In this document: positions 26,164-34,820 of the stretch, piece by piece | Layout: every line of letters begins with the position of its first letter | How positions within the stretch are numbered: position 1 is the first letter of the stretch | DNA from: Thiotrichaceae bacterium | GTDB lineage: Bacteria; Pseudomonadota; Gammaproteobacteria; Beggiatoales; Beggiatoaceae | DNA length: 64,000 nucleotides | Direction: 5' to 3' | NCBI GenBank assembly: GCA_011391085.1 | Contig: JAABRD010000011.1 | Location: 55,973 to 119,972 of the forward strand | The notes under the pieces: generated by a model | Databases searched by the model: none | The model's input: only the letters and a program-made list of their open reading frames with translations | Told to the model about the DNA's origin: nothing | Made by a program: the position numbers and the translations under genes

Positions 26164-28401
26164 ATGTTAACCATGAAAGATGTTCCCCATTTCTTACTCT
26201 CGCTGGTCTGCGCCAGCCTCTTGCTGATGAGTAGCGTCGCCAGCCGTGCCAATTCATCGCCCAGTTCAGACTCCGACATCATTGAGAAACTCAAGGAGAT
26301 GAAGGTAGAGGACTTGATTGAAGTCGAAGTCACCCTGGATGACGTGTTTGACATCTTTGATGCCCTGGTCGCTGTCAAAAAGACGACCGTCGCCACCGGT
26401 GCAGAACAATCCACCATCCGCGCCCCCGCAGTGACGACGGTCATTACGGCCCAAGACATTGAAGCGATTGGCGCGACGGATTTAGATGAAGTTTTGGAAA
26501 GTGTGCCAGGTCTGCATGTCAGCAGAAGTTTCAACAGCAACAATTCTACTTTCTCCATGCGCGGGATGATTTCCACTTCCGACCCTCAAGTGTTAATGAT
26601 GATCAACGGCGTTCCTATCAATACCTTGTATACGGGGGGACGTAACTATGTCTGGGGAGGAATGCCTGTCAATGGCATTGCCCGCATTGAAATTATTCGC
26701 GGACCAGGGTCCGCCCTGTTCGGCGCCGATGCGTTTGCTGGAGTCATTAACATCATCACCAAAGGCAAAGGAGACTTGGAAGGTACCGAAGTGGGGGCAC
26801 GAGTGGGACGGAACCATACCAAAGATGCTTGGATATTACATGGTGGCAAATGGGCTGGCAATGAGGTAGCCGCCAGCGTGGAATACCATACCACCGACGG
26901 CCCCAACCGAATGGTTGAAGCGGATGCCCAAACGTTGCTAGACCAACAATTATCTCCCTTTGGGATTCCCCCCGTATCGTTAGCCCCTGGCAACTGGAAC
27001 CTCCAACAAAATACACTAGACACTCATCTTGACCTCTCCCGTTCCCAATGGCGACTGCATTTGGGTTATCAGGGACGCTATGACATGGGCATGGGCTTCA
27101 CGCCCTTACAAGTCCTAGACCCATCGACGTTGCATGAAGAGAACCGTTGGTTAGCCAACTTGACTTACCATAACCCCTTAGTGGCAGACCATTGGGACGT
27201 GACGGCGGAACTCAGTTATTTAGATATTCAAACTGACAGTGCTTCCGATCTCTCCAAACTGTCTCTGCCAGGCGTCACCATGCCAGTGCCGACACCCGCG
27301 GGGATGATGTTCATCACCTATCCAGAAGGTATCATTTTCAATTTCGGTTTGAAAGAACGCCAAACTCGTTTCAACCTCTCCAGTTTTTACTCCGGCTTTG
27401 CCAAACATAAAGTGAGAATGGGAACTGGCTACTTTGTTGGAGAAACGTATGACGTCCAACATATTACCAATGTGGACCCGCTAACGGGTCAACCGATTCC
27501 CATTTCCCAAGGTCTGTTAGACTTGTCTGACACTCCGTCTGCCGTTTTCCCCAGAAAAGACCGTTCCAATTGGTACGTCTTCGTGCAAGACAGTTGGGCT
27601 TTTTTACCTGATTGGGAATTGACCGCAGGGCTACGCTATGACAGCTACTCTGATTTTGGTACCACCCTCAATCCTAGATTAGCCTTGGTGTGGCAAACGC
27701 GCCCCAGTTTGACGACGAAACTTCTCTATGGACGCGCCTTTAGGGCCCCGTCTTTCATAGAATTGTACACCAACATGGTCTTATTAGGCAATCCCAATCT
27801 GGACCCAGAAACCATTGACACTGGTGAACTGGCATTGGACTACTATCTCAGCGACACTCTCCATATTGGACTCAATTTCTTTTCCTATCGCTGGCGAGAT
27901 ATTATTATCACTTCCCAACTGGCTACCGATGGCAGTTTCAGGGCCGAGAACCGTGGCGATAAAACGGGACGCGGAATGGAGATTGAGGCACGCTGGAAGG
28001 TCTTGAAAAATGTCAGTGTGTTGGCCAACTATGCGTACCAACAAACGTATGACAAAGATGACCAGATGACAAACCGATTCCCCACGGCTTACCTTCGCAC
28101 CGACTGGCTAGTGATTCCGAATTGGTATTTAGATACCCAACTTAACTGGTTAGGCAAACGAGACCGCACCAGTGCCATGGACCTTCGTCCGTCTCTGGCA
28201 GCCACCACTCAGGTAGATGTCACTTTACGTTATAAAGACATTCGGGACGGCCGTTGGAATGTGGCATTGGGACTGCGCAATGTGTTTGACGAGGATATTC
28301 GAGAAGCAATGTCGGTAGATAACCGTGGTATCGCATTGATTCCGAATGACTTACCCCAAGCGGGACGGCATTACTTTTTGGAATTTCGGTATCGGTTTTA
28401 G
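26164..28401 (+). CDS. TonB-dependent outer-membrane receptor
   Basis: Outer-membrane beta-barrel receptor of about 745 residues that takes up a chelated metal, cofactor or similar ligand using TonB energy. After a signal peptide (HFLLSLVCASLLLMSSVASRA) there is an acidic leader, then the plug domain (APAVTTVITAQDIEAIGATDLDEVLESVPGLHVS, QVLMMINGVPI, GIARIEIIRGPGSALFGADAFAGVINIITK). The barrel follows, with GLRYDSYSDFGTTLNPRLALVW, YGRAFRAPSFIELY and NPNLDPETIDTGELALDY, ending on a terminal Tyr-Arg-Phe. Start at 26164 or 26173; upstream GTG is less likely. It pairs with the YfiR gene. The ligand is not predictable; the acidic leader lacks a typical signalling extension. Confidence 0.93.
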   Translation: MLTMKDVPHFLLSLVCASLLLMSSVASRANSSPSSDSDIIEKLKEMKVEDLIEVEVTLDDVFDIFDALVAVKKTTVATGAEQSTIRAPAVTTVITAQDIEAIGATDLDEVLESVPGLHVSRSFNSNNSTFSMRGMISTSDPQVLMMINGVPINTLYTGGRNYVWGGMPVNGIARIEIIRGPGSALFGADAFAGVINIITKGKGDLEGTEVGARVGRNHTKDAWILHGGKWAGNEVAASVEYHTTDGPNRMVEADAQTLLDQQLSPFGIPPVSLAPGNWNLQQNTLDTHLDLSRSQWRLHLGYQGRYDMGMGFTPLQVLDPSTLHEENRWLANLTYHNPLVADHWDVTAELSYLDIQTDSASDLSKLSLPGVTMPVPTPAGMMFITYPEGIIFNFGLKERQTRFNLSSFYSGFAKHKVRMGTGYFVGETYDVQHITNVDPLTGQPIPISQGLLDLSDTPSAVFPRKDRSNWYVFVQDSWAFLPDWELTAGLRYDSYSDFGTTLNPRLALVWQTRPSLTTKLLYGRAFRAPSFIELYTNMVLLGNPNLDPETIDTGELALDYYLSDTLHIGLNFFSYRWRDIIITSQLATDGSFRAENRGDKTGRGMEIEARWKVLKNVSVLANYAYQQTYDKDDQMTNRFPTAYLRTDWLVIPNWYLDTQLNWLGKRDRTSAMDLRPSLAATTQVDVTLRYKDIRDGRWNVALGLRNVFDEDIREAMSVDNRGIALIPNDLPQAGRHYFLEFRYRF

Positions 28402-28447
28402 TAAGGTAATGGTTGTGGGTTTGGGAGTATGGTTTGGGAGTATGGTT

Positions 28448-28520
28448 TTGGAGTACGGAATGGATTCCGCTGGAAACGGAATCAATTCCGTACACCAGCG
28501 GAATCCATTCCGTACTCCAA
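28448..28520. repeat. Family E palindromic repeat (TTGGAGTACGGAAT)
   Basis: TTTTGGAGTACGGAATGGATTCCG, with interior inverted copies, faces GGAATCCATTCCGTACTCCAA. It is one of five clusters of this family. It lies 46 bases after the TonB receptor. The remaining sequence to 28688 has a degenerate family A fragment and nothing else recognisable. Confidence 0.8.
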
Positions 28521-28688
28521 CGGACTTTGAACTGTACCCCACCCGTTCGGCGTTCCGGTTTTGCTTTGCGGCTTTAGCCTCTAGTACGGTATCATCATTC
28601 GTTATCCACTCTCCCTTCACAAACAGGAGGAGACCGACAGGAGGAAACAGATATGTAAGATAAGTTAATTAATCAGGTAGGAAATGTT

Positions 28689-28853
28689 GGTAGTGATGCA
28701 ATCTGGGTGAAATATCGTGCAGTTTCTCTTAGGTCTGGAACTCTGATTGAAATGATTAAATGAGGGCTATGAAAGGAGGCTTGACTAATCATAGTCCATC
28801 TGAAAATCATTCTAATCAGAGTTCAGACAGAGAACCCACATTGCATCACTACC
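28689..28853. mobile_element. Complete MITE-C1 with perfect 8-bp target duplication
   Basis: 165 bases, ends GGTAGTGATGCAATCTGGGT and complementary ACCCACATTGCATCACTACC. Flanked exactly by GAAATGTT on both sides (28681-28688 and 28854-28861). It lies 47 bases upstream of the beta-helix gene start, so it may have changed that gene's promoter. Confidence 0.93.
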
Positions 28854-28900
28854 GAAATGTTACATCTTCTTTCACAAGACCAATTCAGGAGGTTAACTTT

Positions 28901-31447
28901 ATGTTGTATCTTTACAGATTGATAGCAATCCTGCTATTACTACCCTGGGTCGCGATTTACGCAACGACCTATTATGTTACCAACAATGGTAACGATACCA
29001 ATGACGGCTTATCCGAAGCCACCCCCTGGCAGACGCTTAATCAAGTCAATGCCGTGGTCTTCCCCAACTACTCTACCATCCTCTTTAAACGTGGTGAGGT
29101 CTTTCGAGGCAAGATAAGTCCCCAAAAATCCCCAGTGGGTCTCACCTTTGGCGCCTATAGTTCGGGTGACAATCCTATCATTTCTGGCAGTGTCGTCATC
29201 ACCGGCTGGACTCCCACCACACATCCTGGTTTGAGTCCCAATGTGTATGAAGCCAAAGTCACTTCCTTACCTTTGGGCAACTCTGGCATTGAACAATTAT
29301 TTGTCAATGGCGAATTAATGACCATTGCCCGCTACCCCAATGTGAACTCCCCTGCCGAAAAAAACTGGCTAAGAGTGGGAACAGAGGTGGGTACAAATGC
29401 TTTTGTCGATCCCGCCTTGAAGGCTTACTCCAAACTCAATGATTACTGGAAAGGTGCCACCTTACGCATTCGCAATTACAGTTGGACGTATACCATCCTC
29501 CCCATCACCAGGTATTCCGCTTCCAAAGGCAGACTCACTGTCAGCGGACTGGGTGAACAGCTACCCGAATGGGGCTACTTTATCGATGGAAAGTTAGAGG
29601 AACTGGATACTCCTGGCGAATGGTATTATCAAGCCTCCAGCAACAAAGTGTATCTCTATCCTAAAGGTGGCATTGACCCAAATACGGTCTTGATAGAAGG
29701 CACCACGTATCCAACAGGTCTCAGCATCACCAATGGAGAGAATTATACCACAGTAGAAAATCTGACCTTTCGTCACTTTACCTCCAAAGGTGTTCTCCTC
29801 AGCGGTTCCAATCATGGCATCATCAGAAACTGTCGGTTTGAACACAACGTCACCGGGATTTATCTATGGAATGCTGCCGACGCCTTGATTCAAGGCAATC
29901 AACTGGACCATCAACTCGACACTGCCATAGTCCTGCAAGCAGACAACCGTTTTCAGGTCAAAAACAGTGTGGTGGAATACAATCAGATTAGCCACACCGC
30001 CATGTACCCTGCTTATGGAGAGAGGTTTCAGGGCGTTTATCAAGGCGTTGGAATTAACGTGTTTGGCAAGTCTTTTACCGTCCGCAAAAATGTTGTTGAG
30101 AACACCTCTTGGAGTGGCATCGCCTTAAAAGAAGACGGTTACCACTTGATAGAAAATAACATAGTACGTAACTCGCTACTACTTCTCAACGATGGCGGTG
30201 CCATTCTGATTAGTTCCGACAGGAACACCATCCGCGGCAATCTTCTGTTAAGTTCGGTTGGCAATGTGGACGAGTCCAACGGTTGCATGAGTCTCAATAG
30301 CACCCCCTGTCATCACCACACGGCTTACGGAATGGGGATTGGTGCTGATGATGGTTTCAAATACAACCTGATTGAAAACAACACCATCGCCAATAATTTG
30401 GACACCGGCATTCGTCTCAATGCGTTTTCCAATACCACCGTCCGTAACAATCTCCTTTACAATAACGATCCCCAAATTGCACTGGAAAGCAACAAGGGAC
30501 CGTCACGTTCCAATCGGATAGAAGGGAATCTCATATATTCTCTACATCCTGAACAAATCGGTTTGTCGATAGTAGGTAGCACCTCTATCACGACGGGGAG
30601 TTACCTCTCAAGCCCATTAGGGGGGGCTAGAACGTCGTCGCCCAATACGTTGGTAAATAACTATTACTGTAATCCCTACAGTGAAGTCGTCATAGATAGG
30701 GAGAATCGACCTTATTCCCTAGCCCACTGGCAAACTCAATTTTCTGGGAGTGAAACCAATTCTACACAATGCCAACTGCACTTCCCTGAGTATACTGTTA
30801 CCAGTGTAGTTGGGGCCAATTTGATTCTCAACTCCACTTTTGATAACGATGTTTCCAATTGGGCCAACTCAGGACGGGCATGGATTTCTCACGACCTCAC
30901 TCAAGTTCTCCTCAATGGTGGCAATCTGAAGTCACTTTATGACAAACCGAAATCCTTTTGGAACAGTGACAACCGTAACGCCAATATCATCCCCAACAGT
31001 TTTGAATTAACCGCAAACCAGTCTTACCGCCTCAAGTTTAGCGTGGTAGGGAATGGTTTTGGGAATATTCAATTGCGAACGAATGACACTAACCCAACAG
31101 ATTACCAAATTTTGGCAGAACGACAGTTTGCTTATGACACTTCGCGGAAAGACTATGAATATATCTTCCCGTCACCCAAAACCACGCCGTATGGCAAACA
31201 TCTATTCATCACTCATGACTACGATGCCAATACTTACTGGTTAGACAATGTCACCTTTGAGGTTGTCACCACGGTGCGAAATGATGCAACCCAAACCTCG
31301 GTATTGTGTCTCAATCCCATGGACGTGGCACAAGACCTCCCCTTGGAGGAGGATAAGACGTATGTGGAGTTGAACGGCACACCGGTGGTGGGAACAGTGG
31401 TGACAGTGGCACCGTTTTCGGCTAAGATATTGTTGAGTTATCCTTAG
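28901..31447 (+). CDS. Secreted right-handed beta-helix protein with C-terminal carbohydrate-binding-like domain
   Basis: The 848-residue protein starts at an ATG behind a consensus AGGAGG; the frame is open upstream only through the MITE. A signal peptide (LIAILLLLPWVAIYA) is followed by TTYYVTNNGNDTNDGLSEATPWQTL, the leader of pectate-lyase-like beta-helix proteins. Parallel beta-helix repeats run from about 230 to 620 (NTTVRNNLLYNN, HLIENNIVRNS, NTIRGNLL). A region near 650-830 (NLILNSTFDNDVSNW, YRLKFSVVG, YWLDNVTFEVV) resembles CBM4/9-type carbohydrate-binding domains. It is probably an extracellular polysaccharide lyase, hydrolase or adhesin; catalytic residues cannot be assigned without structural alignment. 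Confidence 0.85.
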   Translation: MLYLYRLIAILLLLPWVAIYATTYYVTNNGNDTNDGLSEATPWQTLNQVNAVVFPNYSTILFKRGEVFRGKISPQKSPVGLTFGAYSSGDNPIISGSVVITGWTPTTHPGLSPNVYEAKVTSLPLGNSGIEQLFVNGELMTIARYPNVNSPAEKNWLRVGTEVGTNAFVDPALKAYSKLNDYWKGATLRIRNYSWTYTILPITRYSASKGRLTVSGLGEQLPEWGYFIDGKLEELDTPGEWYYQASSNKVYLYPKGGIDPNTVLIEGTTYPTGLSITNGENYTTVENLTFRHFTSKGVLLSGSNHGIIRNCRFEHNVTGIYLWNAADALIQGNQLDHQLDTAIVLQADNRFQVKNSVVEYNQISHTAMYPAYGERFQGVYQGVGINVFGKSFTVRKNVVENTSWSGIALKEDGYHLIENNIVRNSLLLLNDGGAILISSDRNTIRGNLLLSSVGNVDESNGCMSLNSTPCHHHTAYGMGIGADDGFKYNLIENNTIANNLDTGIRLNAFSNTTVRNNLLYNNDPQIALESNKGPSRSNRIEGNLIYSLHPEQIGLSIVGSTSITTGSYLSSPLGGARTSSPNTLVNNYYCNPYSEVVIDRENRPYSLAHWQTQFSGSETNSTQCQLHFPEYTVTSVVGANLILNSTFDNDVSNWANSGRAWISHDLTQVLLNGGNLKSLYDKPKSFWNSDNRNANIIPNSFELTANQSYRLKFSVVGNGFGNIQLRTNDTNPTDYQILAERQFAYDTSRKDYEYIFPSPKTTPYGKHLFITHDYDANTYWLDNVTFEVVTTVRNDATQTSVLCLNPMDVAQDLPLEEDKTYVELNGTPVVGTVVTVAPFSAKILLSYP

Positions 31448-31519
31448 ATACCCTCAGACACCTGGAGTTCAAAGCATAGCGAAGGACTCCAGGTCATTAA
31501 CAATCATGGAGAATTGATT

Positions 31520-31726
31520 ATGACTCGTGAAGAACTGATTACCATTGACCCTGACATTTTGCATGGTACACCCGTGTTTTTGGGCACCAGAGTACCGATA
31601 GAAACTTTATTTGACTACCTTACCAGTGGAGATTCTATCAATGAATTTCTGGATGATTTTCCAACTGTCACTGCTGAACTGGTGAAACAAATCTTGGAAT
31701 ATTCCAAACTGGCAATGGTGGCGTAA
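31520..31726 (+). CDS. DUF433 family protein (putative antitoxin)
   Basis: Short 68-residue DUF433 protein, recognisable by ITIDPDILHGTPVFLGTRVPIETLFDYLTSGDSINEFLDDFPTV. The DUF433 fold has a winged-helix-like DNA-binding region and is often paired with DUF5615 genes as a putative toxin-antitoxin set. The ATG at 31520 is preceded by GGAGAATTG. Its stop is directly followed by the next start, with no gap. Normal length for the family. Confidence 0.88.
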   Translation: MTREELITIDPDILHGTPVFLGTRVPIETLFDYLTSGDSINEFLDDFPTVTAELVKQILEYSKLAMVA

Positions 31727-32050
31727 ATGAGAATCTTGTTAGATGAAAATTTACCCAGAAAACTCAAACAAGCTTTTCCTGGTCATCTGGTTACCACCGT
31801 TGGGGAAATGGGGTGGTCTGGCAAACGAAACGGTGATTTACTCAATTTGGCCGAGGAAGTGTTTGAGGTATTGGTAACCGTGGATAAAGGCATCCAATAT
31901 CAACAAAATTTTACGGATCGACAACTCATTTTGGTAACACTGATTGTCGTTCACAATAAAATACAATACTTGTTACCTTTGATTCCAAAAGTGTTAAAGC
32001 AATTACAAATGGCAATCCCAGGACAAGTTATCAATATTGGAGTGCCCTAG
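31727..32050 (+). CDS. DUF5615 (PIN-like) protein, putative toxin
   Basis: The 107-residue product belongs to DUF5615, a PIN-like nuclease fold: MRILLDENLPRKLKQAFPGH with the first acidic pair Asp-Glu, TVGEMGWSGKRNGDLLNLAEEVFEVLVTVDKGIQYQQN with the second acidic pair. It begins at the base after the DUF433 stop. The combination is a common presumed toxin-antitoxin pair; ribonuclease activity is inferred from the fold. A family F hairpin at 32068-32100 follows. Confidence 0.88.
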   Translation: MRILLDENLPRKLKQAFPGHLVTTVGEMGWSGKRNGDLLNLAEEVFEVLVTVDKGIQYQQNFTDRQLILVTLIVVHNKIQYLLPLIPKVLKQLQMAIPGQVINIGVP

Positions 32051-32067
32051 GGCGTGAAGGGAGATGA

Positions 32068-32100
32068 CCAGGAGTCCAAAGTTACGCGGTGGACTCCTGG
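32068..32100. terminator. Family F hairpin between convergent DUF5615 and serpin genes
   Basis: 11-bp stem CCAGGAGTCCA / TGGACTCCTGG with an 11-base loop, in a 62-base convergent gap. Probably a two-way terminator. Confidence 0.6.
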
Positions 32101-32112
32101 AAGGCGTCTTCA

Positions 32113-33348
32113 CTACAAACTCACAATCGCCCCCATAAACAACACCTGGTGATCCTTCTCCTCCTGAATCACAAATAGGAACGGATGAGTGATTTCCATG
32201 ACAAAGGGTGCCGGTGCCATTCCTCTGGTGCGAAATTCCACTTGAGTGGAAGCCGCCGCTTCGGTGCCTTCCTCATTGACCTCAACAAAGGTTTTGTGTT
32301 TTACCTGGCTGATATAGAGATTCTCCTCTTTTGAGAGTTTGGCGATGCCACCAAAATTCGCTTTCCCTTCCTCAAAAGCAATTCCCATACCCAGGGCCGT
32401 AAGTGCCTCCTTTAAGGTAACATCATACTCCACTTTGAACTGTGGCAACAGGATGTTGCCTTCGCGCACAGAGAACTTATCGTGCCACTCGACCCATTTT
32501 TCAGACCATGGGAACTGTTCCACAGGTTGCCCATTTTGGGGCAGAAAAATCACCATACTCATCGCTTCGCTATCGCCATAAGGCAAACGAACCGCTTGGT
32601 AATCATTTCCCTCATAGTAACTATAGTGAGACTTCTGTGACATCAAAGGCACAGCACTCTTCTTACCATTTGACGAAGTAAATTCACCCGCCCGAGTAAT
32701 TTTCGTTGGATCAAACGGCATTGTCCAACTGCCCTTGAAGTAAATCGCATTGAGAAGGAAGAGGGCCGTTTGTGGATCAATGGGAAGGGTGACAATATTA
32801 TCTATCTTGTCACCCGTGTTGGCTTTAACCCACCCGTTGATGTCAGAAGCAGTCTTGGCATTAGCAAAGTCGACTGCTGTCACTTTCGCCCCATAAGACT
32901 CTTCCGAAATCTTCTTAAACTCTTCCTTGAGTTCAAAACCCTGCTTTACCCATAGCGAGTTAGCAATCGCCATCTTTACCTTCGGGTCGAGGTTTGTCAG
33001 ACTCTTCAACAACGTCTGATTCAGTTGGGTAACGTCACTTGGAGATTTTCCTGCCACTCCTAACGTCTTCTGAATGGCCGTTGCAGTCTCTTCTTTAGCA
33101 CCATTATAGGTCATAGCCAGTGCCAGAGTCAAACTGACAGGGGAGATCAAGATATTCTTGTCCTTGTTGGTTTGAAGAAGTTGACCAAAGAGTTTGAAGC
33201 CAAAGCCATTCTGGTCAGGGGCAACCTTAGAAAGATCGTCCGCGTGGAGTTGTGCAAGCATCATATCACTGGTGGCATGTGTAGTAGTTGCCATGGCGGT
33301 CATCGTCACCGATAACGCCACCGGCCATAGTAGTTGTTTCATTGTCAT
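32113..33348 (-). CDS. Secreted inhibitory serpin
   Basis: Serine-protease inhibitor of 411 residues, full serpin length, with a signal peptide (LLWPVALSVTMTAMATTTHA). Start is the ATG at 33348 behind AGAGGAAAC; the longer frame is repeat sequence. Core motifs: ILISPVSLTLALAMTYNGA, NAIYFKGSWTMPFD, VRLPYGDSEAMSMVIFLPQ and the terminal HPFLFVIQ...VLFMGAIVSL. The reactive-centre hinge EEGTEAAAST (from about 359) has the small residues required for loop insertion, so it should be inhibitory. Counting as in antithrombin gives P1 Arg375 and P1' Gly376, predicting trypsin-like targets. Prokaryotic serpins may guard against host, predator or own proteases. Confidence 0.93.
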   Translation of the reverse strand: MTMKQLLWPVALSVTMTAMATTTHATSDMMLAQLHADDLSKVAPDQNGFGFKLFGQLLQTNKDKNILISPVSLTLALAMTYNGAKEETATAIQKTLGVAGKSPSDVTQLNQTLLKSLTNLDPKVKMAIANSLWVKQGFELKEEFKKISEESYGAKVTAVDFANAKTASDINGWVKANTGDKIDNIVTLPIDPQTALFLLNAIYFKGSWTMPFDPTKITRAGEFTSSNGKKSAVPLMSQKSHYSYYEGNDYQAVRLPYGDSEAMSMVIFLPQNGQPVEQFPWSEKWVEWHDKFSVREGNILLPQFKVEYDVTLKEALTALGMGIAFEEGKANFGGIAKLSKEENLYISQVKHKTFVEVNEEGTEAAASTQVEFRTRGMAPAPFVMEITHPFLFVIQEEKDHQVLFMGAIVSL

Positions 33349-33409
33349 ATTAAAGTTTCCTCTTGAGTAAAAAATCAGATGTCGCCATACCATTAAGTTA
33401 AGGCACGGT

Positions 33410-33538
33410 GGAGTGTTAAGGCACGGTGGAGTGTTAAGGCACGGTGGAGTGGAGGCTAACGCCTGCCGGCCGTAGGCATCTTCCACACTCTCAAACGTGG
33501 GGGCGCCCACGGCCGGCCGGCTAAAGCCTCCACTCCAC
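33410..33538. repeat. Family A (GGAGTGGAGGC) cluster upstream of serpin
   Basis: A 16-base direct repeat TAAGGCACGGTGGAGTGT occurs two and a half times, then GGAGTGGAGGCTAACGCCTGCCGGCCG faces CGGCCGGCTAAAGCCTCCACTCC. This fills most of the 320-base gap between the divergent serpin and HU-like genes; promoters must lie at the edges. Confidence 0.75.
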
Positions 33539-33668
33539 ATACCCCACAATATGGCATAAATGTTGCCTAAAATGCTAGTTAGACGGACCATTACCCTTGT
33601 TCCCATGCCGATATATGGGAACGAGACACCCGCAAGTCTAACCAAATAATCCATACGAGGCAAATTTT

Positions 33669-34433
33669 ATGGCCATTATCAGAGATGGTACAATCTATTA
33701 CGGAATCATCAAAAACCACTTGCAGACAGGTCAATATAACGCCAAAGTCATCCATCAGCAACGGATCAAAGGCATCCATGAACTGGTTGCCGACATCAAT
33801 AAATCTACTTTGGTGTCAGAAGTCACTTGTTTACAAGTGATTAATGCACTGGCAAACTCCATAGAAGAGTTCTTAAAGGACGGCTATATTGTGCAAGTGC
33901 CCGGTTTGTTAAATGCGCGGTTGCAATTATCCGTCCCCCCCAACCAGACGGATCCCAATTATGTCGTTACGATTGGCAATGCCAAGTTGACTATTGATGC
34001 ACGGATGCCGCAATCCATGTTGGAATCCATTCAGAGTCGGGTGAATTATGAAAAGATGCCGATTCCAGGCAAAGTGCCAATCATTGAGGATGTGGAGTTA
34101 TTAAACCACCCAGGCACACACAATGCAATTATCTCCGACATGCCCAGCACCATTAGAATTACAGGAGGGAATCTGGAGTTTGACCATACGGACCCGTTGC
34201 AAGGAGTCTTTCTGAGAACGATTCAAGGCGAGGAAATTCGCGTTACCACGGCCCCCTATAAGATAACTGACAAGTTTATTGAGACTATGGGTGTCATCAT
34301 GGATGCGCGTGGTGGCGACCCACTCTCTACCAATTTTCCAGTGACCTTGATTATCCGTACCAAATATACGTCGATCGGTTCATTACGGGAGGGGGTCTAT
34401 AGTACCCCTATTATTGACTATGATTCTGTATAA
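33669..34433 (+). CDS. HU-like DNA-binding domain protein with Ig-like C-terminal domain
   Basis: The 254-residue protein has an N-terminal IHF/HU-like region (about 1-125: ITRDG-like start, VIHQQRIKGIHELVADINKSTLVSEVTCLQVINALANSIEEFLKDGYIVQVPGLLNARLQ), as in HU-type proteins of Bacteroidetes and other bacteria with a large C-terminal part. The rest (about 150-254: TIRITGGNLEFDHTDPLQGVFLRT, FPVTLIIRTKYTS) resembles the DUF4469 Ig-fold extension. Typical HU residues for DNA bending are weak, so a chromatin role is only a suggestion. It stands alone and is followed by a 22-base tandem array. Confidence 0.72.
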   Translation: MAIIRDGTIYYGIIKNHLQTGQYNAKVIHQQRIKGIHELVADINKSTLVSEVTCLQVINALANSIEEFLKDGYIVQVPGLLNARLQLSVPPNQTDPNYVVTIGNAKLTIDARMPQSMLESIQSRVNYEKMPIPGKVPIIEDVELLNHPGTHNAIISDMPSTIRITGGNLEFDHTDPLQGVFLRTIQGEEIRVTTAPYKITDKFIETMGVIMDARGGDPLSTNFPVTLIIRTKYTSIGSLREGVYSTPIIDYDSV

Positions 34434-34435
34434 TC

Positions 34436-34545
34436 GGGTCAGCGTTTGAGTCGAGTTGGGTCAGCGTTTGAGTCGAGTTGGGTCAGCGTTTGAGTCGAGT
34501 TGGGTCAGCGTTTGAGTCGAGTTGGGTCAGCGTTTGAGTCGAGTT
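34436..34545. repeat. 22-bp tandem repeat, five exact copies
   Basis: Unit GGGTCAGCGTTTGAGTCGAG plus TT repeats without change from 34436, 34458, 34480, 34502 and 34524; a sixth, diverged copy (GGGTCAGCCCGTGACTTGAG) follows. It begins two bases after the HU-like gene stop. The family is not seen elsewhere in the window. Confidence 0.95.
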
Positions 34546-34705
34546 GGGTCAGCCCGTGACTTGAGTCAACACGGCCCATGTCTTAAATTGTTACACCAAT
34601 CCTCCGTTAAAGTATTTAATACTTTAATAAATCTTAGGGAATACTGTTAAAACCAGTATTCCCTTTTCTTTGGGGCAAATATTCTGTTTTAATTTAACGC
34701 TGGCA

Positions 34706-34806
34706 TACCCCCCTATCCCCCCCGCACGCAGGGGGGTCACTCCCCCCTATCCCCCCCCGTGTACGGGGGGGCTGGGGGGGTACAAGTGATGATGAATATT
34801 ACTATA
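34706..34806. mobile_element. Family D element, right-end copy
   Basis: Two C-rich blocks with GCACGCAGGGGGG and GTGTACGGGGGG palindromes, then GTACAAGTGATGATGAATAT and TACTATA, the right end of the element. The left TATAGT end is missing. Between the tandem array and this element (34560-34700) is AT-rich sequence with a hairpin GGGAATACTG / CAGTATTCCC. Confidence 0.65.
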
Positions 34807-34820
34807 TCAAGATGTGAGGT

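Noticed and set aside
26109..26576. 155-codon frame on the minus strand
   Set aside because: It is antisense to the TonB receptor's signal and plug region, which has unmistakable motifs; serine-rich composition reflects the opposite strand.
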